Shown here piece by piece: positions 17,464-25,793 of a stretch of DNA of 41,263 bases. The stretch is from Sphingomonas pruni NBRC 15498 (GTDB lineage Bacteria > Pseudomonadota > Alphaproteobacteria > Sphingomonadales > Sphingomonadaceae), in the NCBI RefSeq assembly GCF_001598455.1, contig NZ_BCYZ01000040.1:1-41263 (forward strand), given 5' to 3'. How positions within the stretch are numbered: the stretch's first letter is position 1; each line of letters begins with the position of its first letter. Position numbers and translations under genes: made by a program. The notes under the pieces were generated by a model, which saw only the letters and a program-made list of their open reading frames with translations, had not been told where the DNA came from and made no database searches.

Positions 17464-17477
17464 CGTCCCGCCGGCGC

Positions 17478-19277
17478 TCACGGGCACACCGAGATGCTGG
17501 TGTTGCCGCGCGGACTCGTCTGACTGATCTTTCTGCCTATCGAATCATAAGTGACGCAACTTAGCCGGGTCGTGCCGGTGACCAGATCTTTCACCTCGGT
17601 TCCTCGCGGGAGCAGATTATCGGCCACGGCTCCCGTCGGATATTGATAGGTCGTCTGCAGACGCGGCGCGGTCGCCGCGGTATCGCAGGCTGCGGTGCTG
17701 CTGCCCGCCACCGTCTGGCACTGGGTCATCGTGCTGATTACCCAGATCGGGACGCCGGTCGACACCAATGTCCCGCCCGAATTCTTCACATAGGCCGACA
17801 TCTGCAAATAGGCGTAGAGCTTCAGCGGCCGCGCCGCGCCCGTCGTGGGCGCGGGATCCATCTCCCACAGCACGCCACCCCACGACGCGTAGGTGAAGTC
17901 GGTTTCATTGCCCTTCGGATCGATGATCGACGTCGGCTTCGTGCACGACCCGGTGAAAATGTACCCTGGGCAGGAATAGCCATATTGCTTGACGAGATTG
18001 GGCAGGCCACTGCCCGGCTTGGGGACAGCCGTTTCTTTCGACAGACTGAAATTAGGGCCATTATACTCCGCGAGGTACTTGTCACCCTCCGGCATGTCGG
18101 CTTCGATCAGCATCGTCCCTTCGTGATAGGGCAGCCCGGTGTACACATACGATAGCCCTCCGACATAGATATACGTCGTCGTTCGACCATTAGGGTCCGT
18201 GACCGTGCGAGGCGACGACTTCGTGAAGGTAAAGGACGTCGTCTTTCCAGCCGGATCGGTGAAACTGGCGATAGTATCGCCATCGGTCACCGCATTATAT
18301 TCCGGGTCGTTTACGACTTCGGGAACACCGCCTGTCACCTGCCAGGTCGATCCATCCGCTAACGTCTGTGCGGTCGCCGTATATCCGGGAAATGTGGTGT
18401 AGGCGATCGACACTTTACATGTCGAATAGCCCGGCGGCTGGACGCAGGTTATGCTATTGTGGGTGTTGCCTGGATACGTCGTAACCTGACCGTCAACGGC
18501 GGTTACGCTGGTGAGGTTGTTGCTCGCATCATAGCCATAGCTGACCTTGAGGGTCGCGCCCGTGCAGGTCGACGTGGCCGTCACATAGGTCTGGGCCAGA
18601 TCGAAGCCGCACGCGGCCGATGTCTCTCCACCCGCATTATAGTCGAACACGATCGCATAACCGGACGAATCCGAAACCAGCTTGAGTTGGCCGCTGGCAT
18701 TATAGGAAAACGTTTGGGTACGGCCATCGGGAAATGCGATCTGAGCCACGCGTTCGGAATTGTATGCCGTGCCCGCCTGGACGGCGTTCGTGAAGGTATA
18801 GATGACGCCTTCGCGATCGGTGTAGATATAATGGCCCGACGTCCAAGTATTACCGCCGCTCCACGCGAGCTGACCGGACCGAACCGCGTCGTCGTTGCCC
18901 GCCGCGACATTCGTCAGACTACCCGAAAGCTGATCGTAAGTTCCGCTGGAGGATTGACCGATATGAACAATCGGACTGATTGTATATGGCGCTTTCCGGA
19001 TGTCGTTGGAGGCGACATAAATATCGAAATTGTGCGACATATTGGTGCCGATCAAGGGATTGTTCGGCTTCAATTTTCCGGGGACATGAAAGCGGGTCAG
19101 CGTCAGCGGCCCGATGCTGAGATCGGTCACCGAATATTGGTAGGCGGCGTCGATGACATTTATTCCGCTCGGCGTAGCGGCGAGCACTTTCGGCGGGATG
19201 ATATCACCCGCGCAAGCCGGCACAGCCGAGACCATCGCCATGGCGCCAACAACAACGCCCACCCAGTCAAACTTCAT
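17478..19277 (-). CDS. Secreted RHS/YD-repeat protein, second of three
   Basis: A 599-residue protein with a signal peptide (MKFDWVGVVVGAMAMVSAVPACAG) followed by an N-terminal domain with little similarity to known folds and then degenerate YD repeats (FSYNASGQLKLVSDSSG, YGYDASNNLTSV, FTDPAGKTTSFTF, VTYDSIGRKISQTSPRGN). It resembles the N-terminal part of long RHS proteins but ends cleanly before the core, and the next gene has its own signal peptide, so it is a separate gene and not a frameshift. Several cysteines (CTGATLKV, SCPGYIFTGSC) fit an oxidising, extracytoplasmic location. Likely partner of the RHS-HNH protein (inference). Confidence 0.8.
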   Translation of the reverse strand: MKFDWVGVVVGAMAMVSAVPACAGDIIPPKVLAATPSGINVIDAAYQYSVTDLSIGPLTLTRFHVPGKLKPNNPLIGTNMSHNFDIYVASNDIRKAPYTISPIVHIGQSSSGTYDQLSGSLTNVAAGNDDAVRSGQLAWSGGNTWTSGHYIYTDREGVIYTFTNAVQAGTAYNSERVAQIAFPDGRTQTFSYNASGQLKLVSDSSGYAIVFDYNAGGETSAACGFDLAQTYVTATSTCTGATLKVSYGYDASNNLTSVTAVDGQVTTYPGNTHNSITCVQPPGYSTCKVSIAYTTFPGYTATAQTLADGSTWQVTGGVPEVVNDPEYNAVTDGDTIASFTDPAGKTTSFTFTKSSPRTVTDPNGRTTTYIYVGGLSYVYTGLPYHEGTMLIEADMPEGDKYLAEYNGPNFSLSKETAVPKPGSGLPNLVKQYGYSCPGYIFTGSCTKPTSIIDPKGNETDFTYASWGGVLWEMDPAPTTGAARPLKLYAYLQMSAYVKNSGGTLVSTGVPIWVISTMTQCQTVAGSSTAACDTAATAPRLQTTYQYPTGAVADNLLPRGTEVKDLVTGTTRLSCVTYDSIGRKISQTSPRGNTSISVCP

Positions 19278-19346
19278 GATCGCTGCCCCGCTCAATCAGA
19301 TATATGCTCGCAACTTCCCATATGACGGCTCTTCGCGCCGGCTTGA

Positions 19347-19985
19347 TCACGGCCCCGTCGCGCAGGTCGATGGATTGCCGGTGACCGTGATCGAGATGTT
19401 GCCGGTCGACGTAGCGCCCAGGCTGTCGGCGACGACATAGGTCAGCGAGTAGGTGCCCGGCGTGTTGGCGCCGATCTGCACCGACGACGCGCTGACGACA
19501 GATGCCCAGACGATACCCGGCGACCCGGACGTCACGCTGACGACCGAGAGCGGCACGTTATTTTCCGGATCGGTGTCGTTGGCGGTCACGTTCAACGTCT
19601 TGAGCGACGAACAATTGAACAACGTGGAGTCGGCATTAGCGACCGGCGGCTGATTCGTCGGGGTGGGAGTGGGAGTGGGAGTGGGAGTAGGTGTTGGAGT
19701 GGGCGTCGGGCTCGGAGTCGGCGAAGGAGTAGGGCTCGGCGTGGGCGTCGAAGACGGACATGCCGCCGGCGCAGCCGTCGCGACGTCGTACCGGGTGCGA
19801 TTGCCGGCCGGGTCGAAACAGGTGCCGGTCTTGCGGCCATTGTTGGACCCGCCGCTAATCGACGACCCCTGCAGCCGCCCCAATCCGTCATAGGAATAAG
19901 TCGTCGTCTCCTGCGCCAGCGCGCCGTACGACAGGACGATGATGGTCGCCGCCGAACTTGCCAGCCAAACCTTCGCACGACTCAT
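19347..19985 (-). CDS. Secreted small YD-repeat protein with TP-rich linker and Ig-like domain
   Basis: A 212-residue protein: a signal peptide (MSRAKVWLASSAATIIVLSYGALAQ), one YD repeat (YSYDGLGRLQG), a second RHS-like piece (CFDPAGNRTRYDV), a linker of about 40 residues made of SPTP/TP repeats, and a C-terminal Ig/cadherin-like domain (PPVANADS to TYSLTYVVADSLGATSTGNISITV). It opens the three-gene RHS run, with GGGGAG before ATG 19985. The YD piece is far too short to make an RHS shell alone. The Ig-like domain suggests binding or a surface tether. The arrangement is unusual; I do not know a characterised homologue. Confidence 0.75.
   Translation of the reverse strand: MSRAKVWLASSAATIIVLSYGALAQETTTYSYDGLGRLQGSSISGGSNNGRKTGTCFDPAGNRTRYDVATAAPAACPSSTPTPSPTPSPTPSPTPTPTPTPTPTPTPTPTNQPPVANADSTLFNCSSLKTLNVTANDTDPENNVPLSVVSVTSGSPGIVWASVVSASSVQIGANTPGTYSLTYVVADSLGATSTGNISITVTGNPSTCATGP
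19654..19752. repeat. Low-complexity TP-codon repeat
   Basis: On the plus strand the run is built from GGGAGT/GGTGTT-like hexamers; read on the minus strand it encodes (TP)n and (SP-TP)n of the secreted small YD-repeat protein. The hexamers nearest the Ig side are almost identical (GTGGGA repeated), so the linker length is likely to vary between strains by slippage. Confidence 0.8.
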
Positions 19986-20109
19986 GGAATGCTCCCCTGC
20001 CCGGACCGGCAGAGGACATTGAAGATTCCAACTTGGCAATCGCTATTACGTTCAAAACGAATGGTTATAGCCACGCGCACCAATTTTTCGTGCGTTCGGC
20101 TCGGCCCCC

Positions 20110-20862
20110 TCAAACCGCCCGAGCCAGCGCCTTCTTCAACTTTGCATGCGCCGACGCCTTGATCTGGCACACGCGCGCGGCGCCGACGCCGAGCACATGC
20201 CCGATCTCCTCGAGGTTCAATTCCTCGACATAATAAAGCTGCACCACTTGCGCCTCGCGCTCGGGCAAAGCGGCGATCGCGCCGACCAGCGTTTCGCGCA
20301 AATCAGCCTCGGCGAGTTGCTCGAACGCGTCGGGTTCGTCGGACATGAACCATGGGCCGTCGTCGGTATAGACCTCATCCAGCGAGTCGAACCGCACCGC
20401 TTCCGCGCTCGAATAATCGGCACGCAATTTCTCGACGGTGACGCCGAGTTTCTCGGCGACGTCCGCCTCGGCCGGCGGCTTGCGGTCCACCGTCAGCGCC
20501 GCGACCGTCTCCTGATATTGCTTGCGCCGGCGCATCGCGCCGCGGGTCAGCGTCGCCTGGCGGCGGAGCTGGTCGATCATCGCGCCGCGCAGACGGGTGG
20601 CGAGATATTGTTCGAACGTCACCTGGCCGCGATCCTCGAAGCCGTGGATCGCCTCGACCAAAGCGACCAGCCCGATCTGGACGAGATCCTCGACCTCGCA
20701 CACGCCCGAAATGCTGCCATGGACGTGCCAGGCGATGCGGCGGACGAGCGGCGAATGTTTGCGCACCAAGGCGTCGATATCGGCGCCGGTGCGGCCATAG
20801 GTCAGGGGCCCCGGGATCGGTTGCGCGTTGGCGAACGCGCTCTGCATCGGTTCCGCGCTCAT
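20110..20862 (-). CDS. fliA: Flagellar sigma factor 28 (FliA)
   Basis: Sigma factor for late flagellar genes, 250 residues. Region 2 is visible as LVRRIAWHVHGSISGVCEVEDLVQIGLVALVEAI and YLATRLRGAMIDQLRR; region 4 as LPEREAQVVQLYYVEELNLEEIGHVLGVGAARVCQIKA, with the helix-turn-helix. ATG 20862 overlaps the flhA stop (ATGA), so it is translated with flhA. Its inhibitor flgM is in the same operon. No clear TAAAG-N15-GCCGATAA promoter was found in the window, so its targets, such as flagellin, probably lie elsewhere. Confidence 0.93.
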   Translation of the reverse strand: MSAEPMQSAFANAQPIPGPLTYGRTGADIDALVRKHSPLVRRIAWHVHGSISGVCEVEDLVQIGLVALVEAIHGFEDRGQVTFEQYLATRLRGAMIDQLRRQATLTRGAMRRRKQYQETVAALTVDRKPPAEADVAEKLGVTVEKLRADYSSAEAVRFDSLDEVYTDDGPWFMSDEPDAFEQLAEADLRETLVGAIAALPEREAQVVQLYYVEELNLEEIGHVLGVGAARVCQIKASAHAKLKKALARAV

Positions 20863-22934
20863 GCCGCGAGCGCCTGGGGAGCGCCGATGACGGCGACGAC
20901 TTCGACCGATTTCTCTTCAGGCACTTCGAAGAAACTCATCACTGGAGTGTCGGGGAGGCAGGTCTTGACCAGCTTGCGGATCGCGAGGCGGATCGAGGGC
21001 TGGACGACGAGCGCGAACGGCTTGGCTTCGGCGACGAGCGGTGCCGCGGCCTGTTGCAGGGCGTCGACGATGCGGCGGCCGAGATCGGGTTCGATCGTGT
21101 GACGCCGCGACGGGTCCGAGCGGACCGCCTGGCCGAGCAGCCCTTCGAGCTGCCCCTCCAGCGTCATCACGCGCAGCGGCTCGTGCACGCCGCACAATTT
21201 CTGGATGATCAGCCCGCCGAGATCGGGGCGGATCGCCTCGATAATCTCTTCGGCATCGACCGTGCGCTGTGCCGCGACCGCGATGGCCGAGGCGATGCGA
21301 CGGAATTCCTTGAGGCTGATGCCTTCCGCCAGCAGGCCCTTGAGCACCTGGGTCAGGGTGGTCAGCGGCAATGGCGCCGGGGTCAAGGCGGCGACCAGTT
21401 GCGGATTGCGTTCCTTCAGACCGTCGAGCAGCGCCTGGACCTCGTCGGCGCCCAACATGTCGGCGGCATTCTGGCCGAGCTGATGGTTGAGGTGCGTCGC
21501 GACCACGGTGCCGGCATCGACCACCAGATAGCCCTGGCCGGTCGCGGCGTCGGCATCGCCCGGCTGGATCCAGGTCGCGTCGAGCCCGAAGGTCGGGTCC
21601 TTGGCCTTCTTGCCGCGCAATTCGCCGACGCCCTGGCCTGTATCGAGCGCGAGCATCTCATCGGCCGATGCCTGATCCTCGGCGATGACGACGCCGCCGA
21701 CGATGATGCGATAGGTATAAGGCGCCAGGTTGATGTCGTCGCGGACGCGAACCTGCGGCACGACGAAGCCGAGGTCCTTCGACAGCTGGCGGCGGACGCC
21801 GGTGATACGGCCCATCAGCGGCGCGCCGCGGCGCTCGTCGACCAGCGGCACCAGGCCATAGCCGATATCGAGATGGATCTGCATACCGTCGCTGACTTCG
21901 TCCCAGCCGATCTTCGACAGATCGGGCGCGGGCGCGGCCGGCGCGGGCGGCGGCGGGCGATGCGCGATCTGGCGCAGCTTCCACGCGGCAAACCCGGCGA
22001 TGCCCGCAGCGGCCAACAGCACGAGGTGCGGCATGCCGGGCAGCACGCCGAGCAGGCCGAGAATGCCGGCGACCGGGGTCCAGGTACGCGCCGATCCGAA
22101 CTGCGTACCGATCTGGCCAGCGAGATCCTGGCTCGAGGTGACGCGGGTGACGATCGCGGCGGCGGCGATCGACAGCATCAGGCTGGGCAGCTGCGCGACC
22201 AGCGCGTCGCCGATCGCCAGCAGGATATAATTGTGCGCGGCCGCGCCAACCGACATGCCGTGGCTGACCGGCCCCAGGATTAGGCCGCCGATGATATTGG
22301 CGAACAGGATCAGCAGGCCGGCGACCGCATCGCCCTTCACGAACTTGGACGAACCGTCCATCGATCCGTAGAAGTCGGCCTCGGTCGACACTTCGATCCG
22401 GCGCGCCTTGGCTTCGTCGGGCGTGATCAGGCCGGCATTGAGATCGGCGTCGATCGCCATCTGCTTGCCGGGCAAGGCGTCGAGGGTGAAGCGCGCCGAC
22501 ACTTCGGACACGCGCCCCGCGCCCTTGGTCACCACGATCAGGTTGATGATCACCAGGATCGAGAAAACGAAGATGCCGACGACGTAATCGCCGCCGATCA
22601 GGAACGATCCGAACGCCTCGATGACGTGACCGGCCGCGCTCTCGCCTTCATGGCCATGGACCAAAACGACGCGGGTCGAGGCGACGTTGAGGCCGAGGCG
22701 GAACAAAGTGGCGAAGAGGAGGACGGTCGGAAAGGCGGAGAAATCGAGCGGCTTCTGCGCGTTCAACGCGACCATCAGCACCGCGAGGCTGATCGCGATA
22801 TTGGTGACGAAGAAGATGTCGAGCATGGCGGCCGGGATCGGCACGACCATGAGCACGACGAGCAGCAGGATCGCGCCTGGGAGGGCGGCGTTGCGGACGT
22901 TGCCGGCGAGGAGATTCTTCAGGACAGGCGGCAC
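20859..22934 (-). CDS. flhA: Flagellar export protein FlhA
   Basis: Inner-membrane export gate of the flagellar type III apparatus, 691 residues. The N-terminal half has membrane helices (GAILLLVVLMVVPIPAAMLDI onward) and the conserved cytoplasmic FHIPEP block, seen as RLGLNVASTRVVL, GGDYVVGIFVFSILVIINLIVVTKGAGRVSEVSARFTLDALPGKQMAID. The C-terminal half is the large cytoplasmic domain that docks chaperones. The start is GTG 22934 with GGGAG upstream. It overlaps fliA by 4 bases and follows the lytic transglycosylase by 3 bases. Confidence 0.96.
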   Translation of the reverse strand: MPPVLKNLLAGNVRNAALPGAILLLVVLMVVPIPAAMLDIFFVTNIAISLAVLMVALNAQKPLDFSAFPTVLLFATLFRLGLNVASTRVVLVHGHEGESAAGHVIEAFGSFLIGGDYVVGIFVFSILVIINLIVVTKGAGRVSEVSARFTLDALPGKQMAIDADLNAGLITPDEAKARRIEVSTEADFYGSMDGSSKFVKGDAVAGLLILFANIIGGLILGPVSHGMSVGAAAHNYILLAIGDALVAQLPSLMLSIAAAAIVTRVTSSQDLAGQIGTQFGSARTWTPVAGILGLLGVLPGMPHLVLLAAAGIAGFAAWKLRQIAHRPPPPAPAAPAPDLSKIGWDEVSDGMQIHLDIGYGLVPLVDERRGAPLMGRITGVRRQLSKDLGFVVPQVRVRDDINLAPYTYRIIVGGVVIAEDQASADEMLALDTGQGVGELRGKKAKDPTFGLDATWIQPGDADAATGQGYLVVDAGTVVATHLNHQLGQNAADMLGADEVQALLDGLKERNPQLVAALTPAPLPLTTLTQVLKGLLAEGISLKEFRRIASAIAVAAQRTVDAEEIIEAIRPDLGGLIIQKLCGVHEPLRVMTLEGQLEGLLGQAVRSDPSRRHTIEPDLGRRIVDALQQAAAPLVAEAKPFALVVQPSIRLAIRKLVKTCLPDTPVMSFFEVPEEKSVEVVAVIGAPQALAA

Positions 22935-22937
22935 GCG

Positions 22938-23897
22938 TTACGCTCCCAGGCTCGCAAGCATCAGATAGGCCAGCCGCGCATTGTCGGGCGTCGGGCGTAG
23001 AAGGTTGACCGCGCTGGCATCGGCCGCGGGCATGGCGGCGCCGGCCTGGGCGCCGTTGACCCGCGCGAGCGCGGCTTTCGCCCAGTCTGCGGCGGTGCGG
23101 CTGGTGTCGCCGCTGCCGGTGATGACCTCGGCATTGGGGCCGAGCCCCGTCTGCGCGGCGAGCGAGGCGAAATTGGCCCTGGCGGTCTCGAACGCGCTGG
23201 TGCCATAGGCCTTGGCGAAGGCGGTCGCGCCCGATCCGTCGAGCGCATCGGACGCCAGGCTGGTTGCGCCGACCTTGGCCGCACCCTTGTCGAGCTTGGC
23301 GGCGAAGCGCTGATAGATGTCGCTCAGGCTGCGCGCATTGCCGCCGGCATCGTAGAAGATCGAGCGATTGGCGCGCGCCGCGGCGGGGAACATCGCCGCG
23401 CCCGATGCGCCGGGATTGCTCTGCATCGTCTGGAGAAACGACTTGGCGCCGGCCAGGCCGAGGAAATGCGCCATGTAGAGATCGGTGCCGGTGGCGCCGC
23501 GGCCCAACGAGCTTTCGAGCGATGCCTGATTGTCCGATGCGAAATTAGCGGCCATCGTGGCGGACACTTCGGGATTGTTGCGCAGGTTGAGGATCGCGCT
23601 CTTCATTTGCGGATCGCTCACCACCCAGCGATTGCCCGAGCGGGTGATCGCGTTCGACGCCCAACCCAGGCCGTTCTGCGCACCGTGCTGCTTGACGATA
23701 CCGAGCCAGGACTGGTCGACGAATTGATAGAGGCCGGTCGCCGAAGAGGTGCCGGCGCGCGCACCTGGGTTCAGCCCGCTTTCGAGCTGGGCCTGACCAA
23801 GCAGATAGTCGAAATCCATGCCGGTCGAGCGGCTCGCATTCGCGATCGCCGTCCTGACGCGGTCGACATTTCCGGTGAGTGCTACGACGCCGCCCAT
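22938..23897 (-). CDS. Flagellar-operon lytic transglycosylase (SLT domain)
   Basis: A 319-residue protein with an N-terminal transglycosylase SLT fold: catalytic glutamate in GQAQLESGLNP, then SSATGLYQFVDQSWLGIVKQHG and AHFLGLAGAKSFL. The C-terminal part is Ala/Gly-rich and probably flexible. Its place between flgN and flhA, and the lack of a muramidase domain on FlgJ in this window, suggest it cuts peptidoglycan for the rod. No signal peptide is evident, so it may be exported by the flagellar apparatus. ATG 23897 has no good ribosome binding site; GTG 23933 is an alternative with none either. Confidence 0.85.
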   Translation of the reverse strand: MGGVVALTGNVDRVRTAIANASRSTGMDFDYLLGQAQLESGLNPGARAGTSSATGLYQFVDQSWLGIVKQHGAQNGLGWASNAITRSGNRWVVSDPQMKSAILNLRNNPEVSATMAANFASDNQASLESSLGRGATGTDLYMAHFLGLAGAKSFLQTMQSNPGASGAAMFPAAARANRSIFYDAGGNARSLSDIYQRFAAKLDKGAAKVGATSLASDALDGSGATAFAKAYGTSAFETARANFASLAAQTGLGPNAEVITGSGDTSRTAADWAKAALARVNGAQAGAAMPAADASAVNLLRPTPDNARLAYLMLASLGA

Positions 23898-23988
23898 GGG
23901 CTTGGACTGAATGCTCCCTGTTGCAGGGAACACTCAGCAAGGGGCGTGCCAGTTTTGGGCGTACTGGTCGGCTTACGCCGAAAACGGG

Positions 23989-24060
23989 ACCAGCCCGCTC
24001 CCCCACCCGGCCTCCCAAACAGGGTATTCTATGGGAGGCCGGGTGGGGGAGCGGGCTGGT
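23989..24060. repeat. Perfect 29-bp inverted repeat (stem-loop) inside the flagellar operon
   Basis: Arms 23989-24017 and 24032-24060 are exact inverted copies, with a 14-base loop. The arms read CCAGCCCGCTCCCCCACCC and onward. It lies between the flgN stop and the transglycosylase start. A 15-base piece of the arm, CCAGCCCGCTCCCCC, recurs at 36567-36581 before motB. In mRNA this would be a very stable hairpin that could separate flgM-flgN levels from flhA-fliA levels. Confidence 0.85.
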
Positions 24061-24075
24061 GCCGCGAGACTAAAA

Positions 24076-24393
24076 CTACGCGTATGCCGCGAGATGCCCG
24101 TTGGCGCGGTATCCACCGGCAGCGTCACCGGCAAGAATTTGCAGGCGACGACGAACATTTGCCGCCATCAGGTTGCAATAGATCCGCGCGGTCTCGTTCA
24201 GGCGGTGCGCTTCCTCCGCGAGTTCGCGCACGCCGGGCTCGAGCATGCCGCCGTCGATCGCCGCGAGCTCGTTGAGCGCGGCCAGCTTTGCGTTGGTCGC
24301 CTTGTCGAGCGCGTCGACATCGTTCGACTTCATCGCCGCGATCTCGGCGTGAAGCAGGTCGATTACCTTGATCAGGCCGTCACGCCGCGTCAT
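24076..24393 (-). CDS. flgN: FlgN-like flagellar export chaperone
   Basis: A 105-residue all-helical protein; FlgN chaperones hold FlgK and FlgL for export. The sequence has heptad-like hydrophobic spacing (LIKVIDLLHAEIAAMKSNDVDALD, LAEEAHRLNETARIYCNLMAANVRRRLQIL) and fits the FlgN family in size and in position directly after flgM, with which it overlaps by 14 bases. Sequence conservation of FlgN is low, so context carries much of the call. FlgK and FlgL are encoded at 33286-35522. Confidence 0.75.
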   Translation of the reverse strand: MTRRDGLIKVIDLLHAEIAAMKSNDVDALDKATNAKLAALNELAAIDGGMLEPGVRELAEEAHRLNETARIYCNLMAANVRRRLQILAGDAAGGYRANGHLAAYA

Positions 24394-24676
24394 CGATCCA
24401 TTCCCCCCTTAGCGACAACAGCCGGTCCGCGACCTTCTGCGGGTCGAGCTGGAAGCTGCCATCGGCGATCGCCCGGCGAAACCGGTCGACGCGCGCCGCA
24501 TCCACCGGAGGCTTTGCGGCGAGTTCCTGTGCCAGCTGGCCCACCGGGTGCGCCGCCTGCATCTGCTGCTCGGGCGTAGCGATGGCCGACGCGATCTTCG
24601 CGGCGGCCGCCGCTCCGAGCACCGGAGCGATGCGGGCATTGGGCGTTGAGCCCTTCGGTCCGATCGAGTCCACCAT
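24380..24676 (-). CDS. flgM: Anti-sigma-28 factor FlgM
   Basis: A 98-residue protein that holds FliA inactive until the hook is finished and is then exported. The C-terminal half VDRFRRAIADGSFQLDPQKVADRLL matches the FlgM sigma-binding helices; the N-terminal half is disordered, with MVDSIGPKGSTPNARIAP typical of the family. It overlaps flgN by 14 bases and follows flgA by about 60 bases. It shares an operon with fliA, its target, unlike the enteric arrangement. Confidence 0.9.
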   Translation of the reverse strand: MVDSIGPKGSTPNARIAPVLGAAAAAKIASAIATPEQQMQAAHPVGQLAQELAAKPPVDAARVDRFRRAIADGSFQLDPQKVADRLLSLRGEWIDDAA

Positions 24677-24738
24677 TGTCCACCCTGAAGCGTGTCTGGA
24701 TCATCGAACGTCCGCCTGCCCGAATTCTTTAGAAAAAA

Positions 24739-25266
24739 TTATTCCGCGCCCGGAATCACGGCTTTACCCGGCTCGACCGCGATCGCCTGGATCGGCGGCT
24801 TACCGTCCTGGACGCGGATCAGCACGCGGGCGCCGGCGGCAGCGTCGGTCGTCGCGACACCGTCCCTGGTCACCGAAAAGCCGCCATCGCCCGCCACCAC
24901 CGTGACGGGATCGCCGCGCTTGATGACGATCGGCGCCTTGGCCGCAACGATGGGCGCCGCGACCGGCGTCGCAGTAGGCGCCGGAGTGGCCGGCATCATC
25001 ACCGGCACGAAGATGCGCCATTGCGGATCGGTGCAGGTCACCACGACCGAATCGTGGCTGTCCGTCCGCCAGTTGAGCGAGACCATCGGACAGACCGCGA
25101 GCTTCAGCCGCGTGTCGACCGGGGTACGCGCGCCCCCCGACTCCCCGATCGCGTGACCGGTGAAGCCGGCGACGGCTTTATCGATCAGCGTGGTGCTCTG
25201 GAAACTCTGCGCCGCGACGGGGCTCGCCGCGACCATCAGCGCTATGAGGGATAAGGTTCGAGTCAT
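24739..25266 (-). CDS. flgA: Flagellar P-ring assembly chaperone FlgA
   Basis: Periplasmic chaperone for FlgI P-ring assembly, 175 residues with a Sec signal peptide (MTRTLSLIALMVAASPVAAQ). The SAF-like C-terminal domain is visible as IKRGDPVTVVAGDGGFSVTRDGVATTDAAAGARVLIRV, ending in the family-typical GKAVIPG. It is shorter than the E. coli protein, with a Pro/Ala-rich linker in the middle (PATPAPTATPVAAPIVAA). The start overlaps the MotB-like stop as ATGA. FlgI is encoded in the other operon. Confidence 0.9.
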   Translation of the reverse strand: MTRTLSLIALMVAASPVAAQSFQSTTLIDKAVAGFTGHAIGESGGARTPVDTRLKLAVCPMVSLNWRTDSHDSVVVTCTDPQWRIFVPVMMPATPAPTATPVAAPIVAAKAPIVIKRGDPVTVVAGDGGFSVTRDGVATTDAAAGARVLIRVQDGKPPIQAIAVEPGKAVIPGAE

Positions 25267-25793
25267 GGTCTCTTCCTGTCGGGATCGCCGGTAAAGCTCA
25301 TCGTCACCAGCGCGATGCGGCGGCCGGTTCCCGGCGTCGCGATCATTATGCGGTCGGCGGCCACGCCATGCGCGATCAGCCAGCTGGCGGTGGCGCGGGC
25401 GCGGTCGCTGGCCAGGATCTGCGCGCTGCCGGTGGTCGGGTCGCTGTCGGCTTTCGTGCCCTCGGCGCTGCCGGCGATGCGCAGGGTCACGCGCGGATCG
25501 CGCAGGCTTTCCATCGCGAAGTCGAGCAGGCCGTCGGTGATGACGATCCTGGCCGAGCCGGGCGCGAACCCGGCGGCGGCGGACGCGAGCGGGATCGGAT
25601 CGGCGGGTGTGGAGATCGCGGCAGCCGTCGCCGGCTTGCCGCCGAATCCTTCACGAAGTCCCTTGGCCAAAGCCTGGCGATCGGTCGCCTGGACCAGCAC
25701 GAAGAAGCCGACCAGCAACAAGGCGAGGTCGGCCAGCGTCCATAGCCAGAGCGGCCGCGCGGGCGGCGGATCGAGCAGGTCCGTCTCGCTCAT
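25263..25793 (-). CDS. Short MotB-like protein (second stator, OmpA-like domain)
   Basis: A 176-residue protein with one membrane helix (LWLWTLADLALLLVGFFVLVQ) that carries an Asp at the place where MotB has its proton-binding Asp, then a linker and a C-terminal domain that follows the OmpA/MotB fold (FAPGSARIVI, VTLRIAGSAEG, SDRARATASWLIAHGVAADRIMIATPGTG). The usual peptidoglycan-binding GHTD is replaced by GSAEG and the NxxLSxxRA helix by QILASDRARA, so wall anchoring may be weak or absent. It is much shorter than MotB at 36601. The frame is open upstream, but ATG 25793 overlaps the MotA-like stop as ATGA. Confidence 0.8.
   Translation of the reverse strand: MSETDLLDPPPARPLWLWTLADLALLLVGFFVLVQATDRQALAKGLREGFGGKPATAAAISTPADPIPLASAAAGFAPGSARIVITDGLLDFAMESLRDPRVTLRIAGSAEGTKADSDPTTGSAQILASDRARATASWLIAHGVAADRIMIATPGTGRRIALVTMSFTGDPDRKRP

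Noticed and set aside
17463..17487. Frameshift splitting one long RHS gene into two
   Set aside because: The downstream gene begins with its own full signal peptide and the upstream gene ends cleanly, so they are separate genes.
19654..19752. Tandem hexamers taken as a CRISPR or satellite array
   Set aside because: The units are coding TP repeats of an in-frame linker, with no spacers.
24680..24736. Sigma-28 promoter upstream of flgM (CTAAAG seen on the minus strand)
   Set aside because: The second element at the right distance reads CGTTCGATG-like and not GCCGATAA.
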